This document shows, in pieces, positions 8,409-17,215 of a stretch of DNA of 64,000 nt. The DNA is from JAFNAG01 sp963824985 (GTDB taxonomy: Bacteria; Acidobacteriota; UBA6911). Both the position numbers and the translations under genes were made by a program. Within the stretch, counting starts at the first letter, position 1, and each line of letters begins with the position of its first letter. The stretch is taken from positions 87,289 to 151,288 of the forward strand of contig CAWGRQ010000001.1 in the NCBI GenBank assembly GCA_963824985.1, in the 5' to 3' direction. The notes beneath the pieces are model-generated. The model was not told the DNA's origin. It saw nothing but the letters and a program-made list of their open reading frames with translations, and ran no database searches.

Positions 8409-9989
8409 CTACAAAATCGTAGCCAAGGCGGCATAATCAACCTTCCCGCGACTGCTTCTTGGCATGATGGGCAGGAAGGTGATTTGATCGGGCATCATAT
8501 ACGCGGGGAGGCAGTGAGCGCAATGGGTTCTGATTTCCACTGGGGTAACGGGTGTCTGAGGATCCGCACAAACAAAGGCCGTGATGCTTGTTGTCGCGAG
8601 CCTACTCTGGCTCGAAATTACGGCTGCCTCCAGGATAGCAGGATGCCGCCGCAGCGCGGTTTCTATCTCGCCCAGTTCGATCCGGTATCCCCGGCGTTTC
8701 ACCTGCCGGTCCTTCCGGCCGACGAATATGTACTGTCCAGTATCGAGTATCAGTTTTACCCGATCGCCGGTCCGATAAAATCGCTTGCCGGATGTTCCCT
8801 CCCGGGTATCGGTCACAAAGGCCTGTTCCGTTTCCCGAGCGCGCTTCCAGTACCCGAGCATCAGTGATTCGCCGGCGACCAGGAGATCCCCGGAAGTCTC
8901 ACCGTGGTTTGGTTCCTGGCCGGCCGCATCCAGCATGAGTTCGGCATAAGCACAGGCATGACCGATGGGTATGGGATCGGCCGCGGCAAAATCGTCCGGG
9001 ATGCGATAAGAGGTGACCACGTTGGTTTCCGTCGGGCCGTAGAGATTGTAGATTGCCGCATGAGGGACAATGGAGCGTAATCTTGAAACGTCTTGCCCGG
9101 CAAGAACTTCTCCGGCGAAGAGAGCCAACCGCAGATCCGGAAAATGTCCATGCGTAAAGCTCCTCTCAGCCAGCAGGCTTGTCAGGAGGGAGGGGACGGA
9201 GTACCAGGCGCTGATGCGCTGATGAGCCATGAATTGGGCGAGAAATCTCGGAAGCAGGACGATCTGCTCGGGAATGATCACGCAGGCGGCTCCGCAGAGC
9301 GCCATGTTGAAGATGTCAAACGTGGAAAGATCGAAATTCAAAGAGGAAGGGCAGCCGAGTCGATCATTCCCCTCAATGTTGAATTCCCGGGCTGACCAGC
9401 TTACAAACGCGGCCACCGCCCGGTGTGAGAGCGTAACCCCCTTCGGACGTCCGGTCGAACCCGAAGTAAACAGAATCAAGGCCGGATCTTCGGGCCGGAC
9501 GCTGGTTTCCCGCACCGCTACCTCGATGCCCCCGATCGCCTCCGCCCAGGAAAAGAGCTTCCCCGCCTTCAAATCACAAACTGACGGCGAGTTTGAGGTT
9601 AAGCCGGGAACGCGGGACAGGGAAGGTATCCGCTGCGCCACTTTCGGGTCCCCCGGGGTCACAACGAAACGCGGGGTGCAATCGGCAAGGTTGTCTTCGA
9701 TCCGTTCCGCGGGCCACCTCGGCTCTATAGGAACATAGATTCCGCCGGCAATCAGAATGCCAAACAGGGAGATGATCGCCTCGGTCGACTTCGGCAAGAT
9801 AAGTGCCACCCGATCGCCCTGGACGAGTCCATGCGCCTGCAGCGTCGCCGCGAAGGCGAGGGCCTGCTCCAACAACTGATCAAACGGAGTGAGCCGTCCG
9901 TCTTCGTCGATGGCGATGGTGCCGCCATGGCGCCTTGCGGATGCGACCAGGAAGGAATGCAGCAGTGGCGAATCTTCATGCGCGTGCAA
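8409..9989 (-). CDS. Stand-alone amino-acid adenylation enzyme (prolyl-AMP ligase-like)
   Basis: A 526-residue AMP-forming ligase with NRPS-type motifs: FTSGSTGRPKGV (A3), FDLSTFDIF (A4), NLYGPTETNVVT (A5), YRTGD (A7), RGYRIELGEIE (A8) and SSRGKVDY with the terminal lysine (A10). AWYSVPS and LFAGEV also resemble the prolyl-AMP ligases of prodiginine and pyoluteorin pathways. Read by eye against GrsA, the pocket is roughly D-L-F-Y-L-A-L-V-V-K, close to the proline code DLLYLALVCK as I recall it. It should load an amino acid onto the carrier at 8130-8396. No prolyl-carrier dehydrogenase is present, so pyrrole formation is not implied. It overlaps the KAS III-like gene by 14 bases. Confidence 0.85.
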   Translation of the reverse strand: MHAHEDSPLLHSFLVASARRHGGTIAIDEDGRLTPFDQLLEQALAFAATLQAHGLVQGDRVALILPKSTEAIISLFGILIAGGIYVPIEPRWPAERIEDNLADCTPRFVVTPGDPKVAQRIPSLSRVPGLTSNSPSVCDLKAGKLFSWAEAIGGIEVAVRETSVRPEDPALILFTSGSTGRPKGVTLSHRAVAAFVSWSAREFNIEGNDRLGCPSSLNFDLSTFDIFNMALCGAACVIIPEQIVLLPRFLAQFMAHQRISAWYSVPSLLTSLLAERSFTHGHFPDLRLALFAGEVLAGQDVSRLRSIVPHAAIYNLYGPTETNVVTSYRIPDDFAAADPIPIGHACAYAELMLDAAGQEPNHGETSGDLLVAGESLMLGYWKRARETEQAFVTDTREGTSGKRFYRTGDRVKLILDTGQYIFVGRKDRQVKRRGYRIELGEIETALRRHPAILEAAVISSQSRLATTSITAFVCADPQTPVTPVEIRTHCAHCLPAYMMPDQITFLPIMPRSSRGKVDYAALATIL

Positions 9990-10983
9990 GGGTTACCCCC
10001 CAGGTGAAGCCGATTCCGGCAGAGGCAAACATCACCCACTGCCCCGGCTGAAGAGTCCGATCACGGAAAAACTCGGCGTAGTTGATCACCAGGTCGCTGG
10101 CAAAGGTATGTCCGAATTGCGCCATTCCCGTTGAAAGGACTTTTTCGTCAGGCAAGCCCAACGACTTTACAAAACCACTCCGGTCGGTGCCGCTGATGTT
10201 CGAATAGACTATGTGGTCGATGTCGCTCAGCCGCAGGGAAAACCGGTCCAGCAGCCTGCCGATAAGCCGGAAAAAATTCAAATAATAAATCGGCATCAAC
10301 TCGTTCTCAATGCGCACCGGATCGACATGAATCGCCATGCTGTCCATTCCGTCGTGGCTGCGCGCAATGGTGATCGTGTCGTAGAGGTGACTGAGCGTCA
10401 TCACCTCGGTACCCTTAATGACGGGTCCAGGCCCATCACCTCTGGTTAATACCACGGCGCTCCCGGCATCCCCCTGGATTGTGATCGGAAGCAGTGACCG
10501 GCTGCCTTCGGGAGGACTGTCGGCAGTGACCAGGAGAGCGGTCCGCAAACTGTCATCGGCCTGCATGAGCGCCAGTGCATTCTTGAAAGCCAGATGGAGG
10601 CCTCCGCACCCTCCGACACGATAACTGAGATTGAGCGATGATTCTGCACCCAGATCCACACTGAGTTTCTGAGCGAAGGAGAGGTACTGGCCATCCTTCC
10701 CAGGGAGCGTAACAAAATCTATGACCAGGTCCACATCGCGCCCCACAATCCGGGCTTGTTCGAGCGCCCGGGTGGCTGCTTCCCTGGCCAAGTCATAAGG
10801 CTGACGGTCCCTGCACACTCTTACCCACTTCAATCCCAGACCTTCGAGGGTCTTCTTTTTCATCTTGGGGCTCAAGGGCGCCAGCGCCGCTTTAACCCTG
10901 GCCTCTTCTTCGAGCATAACCGTCCGGACATCGACCCTATCGGGTGGTAATGCGTATGCCATGGATGCGATTCGAATATTCAT
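9976..10983 (-). CDS. KAS III-like acyl/condensing enzyme with atypical active site
   Basis: A 335-residue thiolase-fold protein of the ketoacyl synthase III group. The nucleophile is Cys126 in RVGGCGGLH. The usual His-Gln-Ala-Asn stretch is replaced by VYSNISG and the GNTS loop by FGHTFASD, giving His292 and Asp297. FabH needs Cys-His-Asn, so standard malonyl condensation is doubtful. A Cys-His-Asp arrangement is known for KAS III-like acyltransferases such as CerJ, which transfer acyl groups to alcohols. It lies between the adenylation gene (overlapping) and the CLF gene (54 bases away), so it could move the starter unit from the loading carrier. Function is inferred. Confidence 0.75.
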   Translation of the reverse strand: MNIRIASMAYALPPDRVDVRTVMLEEEARVKAALAPLSPKMKKKTLEGLGLKWVRVCRDRQPYDLAREAATRALEQARIVGRDVDLVIDFVTLPGKDGQYLSFAQKLSVDLGAESSLNLSYRVGGCGGLHLAFKNALALMQADDSLRTALLVTADSPPEGSRSLLPITIQGDAGSAVVLTRGDGPGPVIKGTEVMTLSHLYDTITIARSHDGMDSMAIHVDPVRIENELMPIYYLNFFRLIGRLLDRFSLRLSDIDHIVYSNISGTDRSGFVKSLGLPDEKVLSTGMAQFGHTFASDLVINYAEFFRDRTLQPGQWVMFASAGIGFTWGVTLARA

Positions 10984-11037
10984 AGATGACCGTCAGACAA
11001 TTCGCGTGGACAATGGAAAGCGTATTTCACGGTTGTG

Positions 11038-12222
11038 TCATGAGCGCTGCGCGTCAGGCAAAGCAAAGCAGAGGGCGGCTCGCCCCCCCCCGGCCGAAGC
11101 ACCCAACAAAGTCAGCAGGCGCCCCTCACCCCGCCCGCCTTTGAATTCCACCCGGCGCGCATTGCTTCCGGCCTCCGGCAGCGACACGATAAGCCTGAGC
11201 ACCGCATTGCCGTCAAACTCACCGATCAGTGCCTTGGGAGCGACGAACGTGGCGCCTCCCATCGGGCCGAAGACCCGCCGGATGGCTTCGGCTTCCTGCA
11301 AATCGAGACGGGAGGATCCGTTGGCAGCCCCGACCACAATTCTCACATCAGCCGGCGTGGCGTCACCCAGGGCTGACCGGATCAATTCCGCCGTGAGGTC
11401 GGGGCATTCCCCCCAGGCAGAGGGCGCGATCCTTGGGTTACTCCCCATGCACCCGGATTTCAGGCTGCAATAGGCCTGCACCCCCCGATCCGAGCACCCA
11501 GAATCCGATTCAATAACGATGGCGGCAAGACCTTCCCCGGGCACGAATCCAGTGCCCCGGGCCAAGGGTGAAGCCGGTTCCGGGCGATCGGCATAACAGG
11601 CGTCGGAGAGAACCCGGGCGGCATCAAACCACTCATAGAGAGGGCGGCTCAGAGTGTCGCCGGCGAGCACCAGAACACGATCCGCTTCGCCATCGCGCAG
11701 GAGTGAAGCTCCCTGGATCAGTGCGGATTCACCCGAAACTCCTCTGCAGCTCAGGGTAATATTGGGCCCGCGCAATCCAAGGACCCGGGCAACATGGCTG
11801 GCGGGCGAATTGTCCAGGGTCTCAGGGAAAACGATCGGATCGGCTTTGGCATATCCAAAACCGGCCACGCTCTTGAAATACGCTTCCGTGAGTTCGATGC
11901 AGCCATATCCTGTGCCGAACACGACGGCAAAGCGCGACCGGTCTTCCTTCTCGAGATCGATCCGGGCATCCTGAAGTGCCAGGTGTGCCGCGACCAGACT
12001 CCAGACGGATAGCCGGTCAAGTCTCCTGGTTTTCAGCCCGGGAACGACATCGCCGGGCCGAAATGGTTCGACCATGAATGCCCTGCGCCCGCCGCGGACG
12101 GGGTCTTCAAAATACATGCGTGGTTTGGTTGCCCGGGCGCCGATCAGGCCACGGCAAAGTCCCAGGGGGCTGACCGAGCCCAAACCCGTGATATGGGCAT
12201 TCCAGGAGTTCACAGAGCTCAT
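11038..12222 (-). CDS. Ketosynthase-like chain length factor (KS beta)
   Basis: A 394-residue beta-ketoacyl synthase homologue. It keeps a cysteine at the nucleophile position (Cys159, TLSCRGVSG). The two catalytic histidines are gone: the HGTGT motif is replaced by GAANGSSRLDL and the K-x-x-x-GH motif by APKALIGEFDG, which keeps only the lysine. Loss of both histidines is the mark of a non-condensing partner that sets chain length in type II PKS and aryl polyene systems. Its ATG overlaps the stop of the active KS by 4 bases (ATGA), the coupling usual for KS/CLF pairs. Confidence 0.8.
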   Translation of the reverse strand: MSSVNSWNAHITGLGSVSPLGLCRGLIGARATKPRMYFEDPVRGGRRAFMVEPFRPGDVVPGLKTRRLDRLSVWSLVAAHLALQDARIDLEKEDRSRFAVVFGTGYGCIELTEAYFKSVAGFGYAKADPIVFPETLDNSPASHVARVLGLRGPNITLSCRGVSGESALIQGASLLRDGEADRVLVLAGDTLSRPLYEWFDAARVLSDACYADRPEPASPLARGTGFVPGEGLAAIVIESDSGCSDRGVQAYCSLKSGCMGSNPRIAPSAWGECPDLTAELIRSALGDATPADVRIVVGAANGSSRLDLQEAEAIRRVFGPMGGATFVAPKALIGEFDGNAVLRLIVSLPEAGSNARRVEFKGGRGEGRLLTLLGASAGGGRAALCFALPDAQRS

Positions 12223-13457
12223 GGTTCCAGTCCAAACAAAAGGCTGGTGTTGCTGCCGCCAAACCCGGCAGAGGCGGAGATCGCGAGTGATAATTCCTGA
12301 CGGCGCGGCGCACCCATGACCCAGTCGATCGCCGGACTCGGAATCGGGTCGGCAAGGCGCAATGTCGGATACAGCACGCCGGAGCGCAAGCCCAGGATCG
12401 TGACCGCGGCTTCCAGTGCCCCGGCTGCCGCCAGGTTGTGACCGACATAGGATTTGGTTGACGAAACCGGTATCGGATGGCGACGTTCGCGGAACGCCGT
12501 TTCGTAGGCTTTCGTTTCTGCGATATCGTTGAGTGGGGTGCCGGTGCCGTGGGCGTTGACATAGCCGACGTGCTCCGGCCCGACCCCGGCCATTTTCATC
12601 GCCAGCGCGATGCTCTCCGCCAGACCGCGGCCTTCTTCATGGGGGGCGGTGGGGTGGAAGGCATCATTCGTCATTCCCCAGCCACGCAGGAGTGCGAGTA
12701 TCCTGGCGCCCCGATCCCTCGCGCTCCGGTATGGCTCCAGGACGAGCATGGCAGCCCCTTCGCCGAGGTTCAGCCCGTTGCGGTTAACATCGAACGGCCG
12801 GCATGGTTGCGGATCCAGAGCCTGCAGGGAATGGAATCCGCTTACCGTAAACGGGCAAAGCGCCTCACTCCCACCGGCAATCATGAACGGCGCCGATCCG
12901 TCCAGAACCATCCTTGCCGCCAATGCGATCGCCATGGATCCTGACGCGCATGCGACGCTGACCCCCAGGCGGGGTCCTGCAAGTTCCAGGTACGAACCGA
13001 CCGCATCGGCAACGTGACCGTGCTGGTACGAGGTCAATGCCGCAAAGACTCCGCCCCGGACATACCCGCGAGGATCCGTGGCGACGACAGGGGCCACGAC
13101 CGGAAGGCCACCCACGGTCGTCGCCACACACACTCCACCACGGGCATAATCGGACTTCGCGAGGTTCGCATGGGCAACCGCCTGGCGCGCGGCCAGAATG
13201 GCAAGCTGGTCCGTCCGCGAGGGACGGAATCCCGGACGGATTTCGATCTCCGGCAATTCCAGGATTTCGGAGACATAGGGGGCCGGAGTCAGGTCGATTT
13301 CGAAATTATGCAAGGGGGCCAGGCGGCTGCGTGCTGCCAGCAGTCCGCTCTCGAAGCTCTCGAGGTTGCTCCCGAGCGGACTGATTACCCCGATTCCTGT
13401 AATTGCGGCCAGATCCATGTTCTCAGTCATTGCTCGGTTGCGGACGTTCCGGTCCAT
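12219..13457 (-). CDS. Beta-ketoacyl-ACP synthase II-type ketosynthase (KS alpha)
   Basis: A 412-residue FabF-type condensing enzyme with a full Cys-His-His set: Cys170 in SVACASGS, His303 in NAHGTGTPLND, His340 in KSYVGHNLAAAG. The C-terminal GFGGSNTSLLFG is typical. It should extend carrier-bound chains with malonyl units as a dimer with the CLF encoded next. The first Met overlaps the end of the acyltransferase gene by 35 bases. Internal starts at Met10 (13430) or Met14 would shorten the overlap and still leave the complete fold (TGIGVISPLG), so the exact start is uncertain. Confidence 0.9.
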   Translation of the reverse strand: MDRNVRNRAMTENMDLAAITGIGVISPLGSNLESFESGLLAARSRLAPLHNFEIDLTPAPYVSEILELPEIEIRPGFRPSRTDQLAILAARQAVAHANLAKSDYARGGVCVATTVGGLPVVAPVVATDPRGYVRGGVFAALTSYQHGHVADAVGSYLELAGPRLGVSVACASGSMAIALAARMVLDGSAPFMIAGGSEALCPFTVSGFHSLQALDPQPCRPFDVNRNGLNLGEGAAMLVLEPYRSARDRGARILALLRGWGMTNDAFHPTAPHEEGRGLAESIALAMKMAGVGPEHVGYVNAHGTGTPLNDIAETKAYETAFRERRHPIPVSSTKSYVGHNLAAAGALEAAVTILGLRSGVLYPTLRLADPIPSPAIDWVMGAPRRQELSLAISASAGFGGSNTSLLFGLEP

Positions 13458-14379
13458 GATTCATTACCTGGATTCCGTTATCGCCCGCTTGCGTTGCCCA
13501 GACATCATAAAAATTCAACCACTGATAATTATAGATGCGCACGCTATTTTCCAGGAACGCCACGGCCTGCTGCGCGGCAGCCTGCAGGTTCCGATCCCGA
13601 TCTCCGGTCTGGGAGATCCGGATCGGCTCCCCCATGATCACGCGGTAACGCAGCCACTTCTCCCTCACGACAAAACCCGGGAGGATGGGGGCGCCGCTGC
13701 AGTATGCCAGGAAAAACGGCCCCAGGGGAAATTTCATTTTCACCCCGAAAAACTGCACCTGGACCGAGTGCGCATGGTACATGCGGTCACCCTGGATGGC
13801 GACAATTTCGTTTCCTCGCAGCGCGTGCAACAGCCGAACGGAAGCCAGTGGATCTTCGTTTAAAGCCACAATGTTCAGGCGCTCATTGCTCATCAGATCT
13901 CTGAGTGCCGCCTCGGCGGGCTTATCCCGTTCGACAACCCTTGCGACATTCACCTTGACGCCGTGCAATTCCAGGAGGCGCGAGGCGAACTCCCAGTTTC
14001 CCAGGTGCGCGGTCCAGACGATCAGGCCTTTGCCCAGGCTGAGACACGCATCAATCTTATCCGCACCCCTGTCGGGCCGAAGGAGCATGGCCAGGAGCTG
14101 CGGATCCGTGGCTCGGGGCACAAAGCAATAGGAAACCATTAAATCGCAAAACGAATAGAAAACCCGATAAGCGGTCCACCACGGGCGCCTCTTCATGATC
14201 CCGGAGATATGTCGAAGGTTGTCGATAACGGCCCTGCGCTCGCTGCCGAGCAGGAAAAAGAAGATGAGGGCGGTGACGGTCGCAATTGCGGGATGGAAGA
14301 ACTTCGGGATTCTGGGGATGGTGAGAAACACAAAACGGAGAGCGAATGGGGTGTGATAATCGTGCTCGTACCAGCGCAT
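13423..14379 (-). CDS. LpxL/HtrB-like lysophospholipid acyltransferase
   Basis: A 318-residue acyltransferase of the lipid A lauroyltransferase family. One hydrophobic segment near residues 31-45 would anchor it to the inner membrane. The catalytic HxxxxE motif is TAHLGNWE (His125, Glu130). GDR at about residue 209 and the later LPGFVVRE fit the family. Such enzymes transfer acyl chains from ACP to a lipid acceptor; members in aryl polyene clusters are thought to attach the polyene. The gene overlaps the ketosynthase downstream. Its start shares one base with the stop of the small reading frame upstream (TGATG). Confidence 0.85.
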   Translation of the reverse strand: MRWYEHDYHTPFALRFVFLTIPRIPKFFHPAIATVTALIFFFLLGSERRAVIDNLRHISGIMKRRPWWTAYRVFYSFCDLMVSYCFVPRATDPQLLAMLLRPDRGADKIDACLSLGKGLIVWTAHLGNWEFASRLLELHGVKVNVARVVERDKPAEAALRDLMSNERLNIVALNEDPLASVRLLHALRGNEIVAIQGDRMYHAHSVQVQFFGVKMKFPLGPFFLAYCSGAPILPGFVVREKWLRYRVIMGEPIRISQTGDRDRNLQAAAQQAVAFLENSVRIYNYQWLNFYDVWATQAGDNGIQVMNHGPERPQPSND

Positions 14380-14633
14380 CAGGCAAATCTCCAGGATCGG
14401 CGTCTGCTTCCTGACGCCGGAGAGTCAGGCAATCGGACACGTTTGTGAGCGGCATCCGGCGTGGCCGACTCTATATTCATGCCCGTGCTTTTCTTGAGGT
14501 GGTCGATGGGAGTCCTGTGGATGACATCGGCTGAGAGGAGATTGCCATCATTCGCCTGCTGTTTCAGGTACGATATCACTCCGGCCGGGGAGAAATCACT
14601 CGAAATGATCAGCGCAATCACCCCGTGCGGCAC
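14379..14633 (-). CDS. Small 84-residue reading frame, uncertain
   Basis: Begins at a GTG inside the last 38 bases of the radical SAM gene and ends in TGATG, sharing one base with the acyltransferase start. This kind of coupling is usual for real genes. The first 55 residues look protein-like (VIALIISSDFSPAGVISYL); the last 25 are Arg/Ser-rich and less convincing. No family is recognised and it is not a carrier protein. It may simply be a 216-base leader that happens to be open. Confidence 0.3.
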   Translation of the reverse strand: MPHGVIALIISSDFSPAGVISYLKQQANDGNLLSADVIHRTPIDHLKKSTGMNIESATPDAAHKRVRLPDSPASGSRRRSWRFA

Positions 14634-16051
14634 TCACGCCCGATGGGATCTTTGTTTCCCCGAGATAGGCCTTCGGGTTCATCATCTTTTGCGTGCGCCA
14701 GAGGATGCGAACCAGACGAGGAGCCTGAAGGGGAGAGACACCCCGGAACCAGTGCCACCACTTCTTCCTGCCGGCAAGATTCAAAACGCTGCGCCTCCAC
14801 GTCTCGCAGTAAAGCTCGAAAAACCGCTCGACCGGCAGCCGCGAAGGCCACAGGAGATGGTGCAGATCGTACTGGTTCCAATCGAGGACTGCGAGCCGGC
14901 TTTTCATCTGCTCGAAATAATAGGTGCCCGGCAACGGGGTGAGAATCGTGAATCCAACCCGGTGGAGCTGATTCTCATCCAGGAATTGCCACAGCCGGGC
15001 AAAATCCGATTCGGCAAAGTCCGGATCAATGATGAAGTTTCCTGTGACACCATAGCCCAGAGATCGGGCGGTTTTGATGGCCTGAACGGTCTCCGCAACA
15101 TCCGATCCCTTGTTGAGCGTTTGTAGACGGGTTTCTATCGGAGATTCGAAGCCGAAAAAGATGTCGAAATTTTTTGCCAGCGGGCGCCATTGCTCCAGCA
15201 GTTCCGGATTGCGCGCTACCAGATCGGCTCGGGATTGCGCCAGGATCCAGCTTTTCCGTTCCGAAGAGCCCAGCAGCGCCCTGGCCAGTTCCTCGCTGTG
15301 CGCCCTTTCCGCCCAAAAAATGTCGTCGATTACGAACAGGTTGGAACCAGTAGCCTCGAAGTCCGCGCGCACCGCCCCCGGAGAATGGAATCGGCACGAT
15401 CCCTTGTAAAACTGCCACACCGAACAGAACTTGCACCGGTGAGGACATCCCCTTGTGGTCTCCAGCGACCAAACGGGCGTGTAATTGAGGCAGCAATAGT
15501 GCTTCTGAAATCGGGAAACCTTGCGCCGATCCGGGATCCTGACCTGCCCCAGATCCAGAAATCCCGCCTCCGCAGCCGTGGTTCGAAAGCCGCCCCCATC
15601 AGACTCTCAGCATCAGAGAGGGGATCGCTTCCAGTGAACTCCGCGACTCCAGAGCATCGCAGAGAGCGCTGACCAGAACTTCCCCCTCGCCGATGCCGAT
15701 GGCGTCTATGGAAGAGCTGTGCTGGAGGGCTTCCGGATATGCGGATGCAGCGTGCCCGCCGGCCAGGACAAATATATCTTTGCGGAATGCCTTAACCTCG
15801 TCGGCCAGACGCAGGGTTGCCGATGCATCCAGAATGTGCAGGCAGGCGATCCCCACCAGATCCGGGCGGATTTCCTTGAGCAGATCTGCCGTGCGCCTGC
15901 GGAGAAAGCGCAGGTCGACCATGCTCACCGAATGCCCCTGGTGCTCGAGTGCGCTGGCGATATATTCAAGCCCCAGCGGTTCGGTCTGGAAGAAAGGCGC
16001 CAGGCCGAACTGAACGGCTTCCGGGCGGGGTTTTACAAGCAAAACTCTCAT
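14596..16051 (-). pseudogene. B12-binding-domain radical SAM protein, single-base frameshift
   Basis: Two frames make up one protein of about 484 residues. The first (16051-15599, 150 aa) is a cobalamin-binding-like domain: PLGLEYIASALEHQGH, PDLVGIACLH, VLAGGHAASAYPEAL, GIGEGE. It stops right after PSLMLRV. The next frame continues from 15600 with DGGGF..., then ETTRGCPHRCKFCSVW (the CxxxCxxC cluster motif, about 15420-15455), and runs to 14596 with the radical SAM barrel (FGFESPIETRLQTLNKGS, ILTPLPGTYYF). Removing one T near 15601 rejoins them as RVDGGG, a usual linker. This is either a real inactivating mutation or a consensus error. It would otherwise be a third B12-type radical SAM enzyme of the cluster. 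Confidence 0.8.
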
Positions 16052-16263
16052 GGTTTTTCCTGGAGGCTAAAGGCGCAGGCAATCTATATGAGCCTATCGC
16101 CGCTCGTCAAGGACCGATTCCCCCAAAGGAGTGAATCCCGGCAAAAAGCTCTTGGCATTCGGGAAATGGGCAACCTGTCTCCTGCGTACGTGGAGCGCCG
16201 CCGTCTTGTGTTTCCTATGTGACTACGATAGACTGCGCATTATTTCAATCGAGAATCAGGACA

Positions 16264-17210
16264 ATGGCGATATTTAGCAAACTCCGCATTATTGCTACGG
16301 TTATGGGCGCGATACCTGTCATCTGGTGCGGCCTTCAGGTGTCGGGGTGCCGCTCTGAGAAAAAGGAGGCATGGGAAATCGCTCCGCTCGGTCAGGATCA
16401 GGTCGAACAGGTCGTTTTGGAAGACCAGGCGATCCTGAGGATCGATCGGATTCGCTTCTATTCCCGCGAGATGAAAGATCCGTGGTTCTTCCTGGCGCTG
16501 GTACCGAAGAGTGAAAAGGCTCTTGATCGTGTGTGGATTCTGAACCATGGATGGGCGGATCGGCCCGAGTCCATGCTTGCGGCGCTCAAGATCGATCAGG
16601 TGTATTCGAGACTGCTCTCCGAGGGAAGGTCCAGCCCGCGGTTTTAGTCCTGCCTGATGTCCGCTTTCCCGATTATTTCCGCAGGAATGCCAATTCCTAC
16701 CCGTTCCCTCAATATTTGATTCTGGTTGCCGAAGAGGTGGCCCGGACGGTCTCGTCGAAATACAACATTCCCTTTTCCCGCGACAAGTGGGGCATCGGTG
16801 GCTTTTCTTTCGGAGGCTATCTGTCTCTCGACGTGGGTCGCAGGTACAGCGGGCGGTTCGGAAGCGTGAGCGCCATCAGCACTTTTTTCGATGAAGAATG
16901 GACATTTTGGCCGGCCAGTCCGCCCCCGCCTGGAGAGGTGGATGCCCTGGGACGGGGCAAGCAGACCATTGTCATACCGGGCCCTGTCCCCAGGTTATTT
17001 CTAGCCTGTGGAACTGATGACTCCTTCTACGGCATAATGGTGGAGTTGCACAGAAAATTCCAGCAACTTGGCATTCCCCACGAATGGTCGACAGGACCAG
17101 GCGCCCACACGTGGAGTTACTGGTCAACCGTCCTCGAGGGCATGTTTTTATTTCATCTTGGTAAAGGAATGGTTGAGAACCCGCACAGCGCAGGAAGCGG
17201 AGGCGAATAA
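16264..17210 (+). pseudogene. Esterase-like lipoprotein, single-base frameshift
   Basis: Starts at ATG 16264 with a lipoprotein signal (lipobox VSGC about 25-28 residues in). The first frame runs to 16647 but ends in an unrelated tail after LLSEG near 16622. The adjacent frame then continues as GKVQPAVLVLPDV to 17210. It contains the nucleophile-elbow motif GIGGFSFGGYLS, FLACGTDDSF and the late histidine in GPGAHTWSYW, which is an alpha/beta-hydrolase of the esterase D type. One missing base near 16622-16628 explains the break. It is divergent from the frameshifted radical SAM gene and lies 5 bases before the next radical SAM gene. It could act on an esterified product outside the cytoplasm (inference). 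Confidence 0.7.
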
Positions 17211-17215
17211 AGCAA

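Noticed and set aside
8130..10983. Pyrrole-2-carboxyl (prodiginine-like) starter pathway
   Set aside because: The adenylation enzyme and carrier fit, but the flavin-dependent prolyl-carrier dehydrogenase needed to make the pyrrole is not found, so only loading of an amino acid is claimed.
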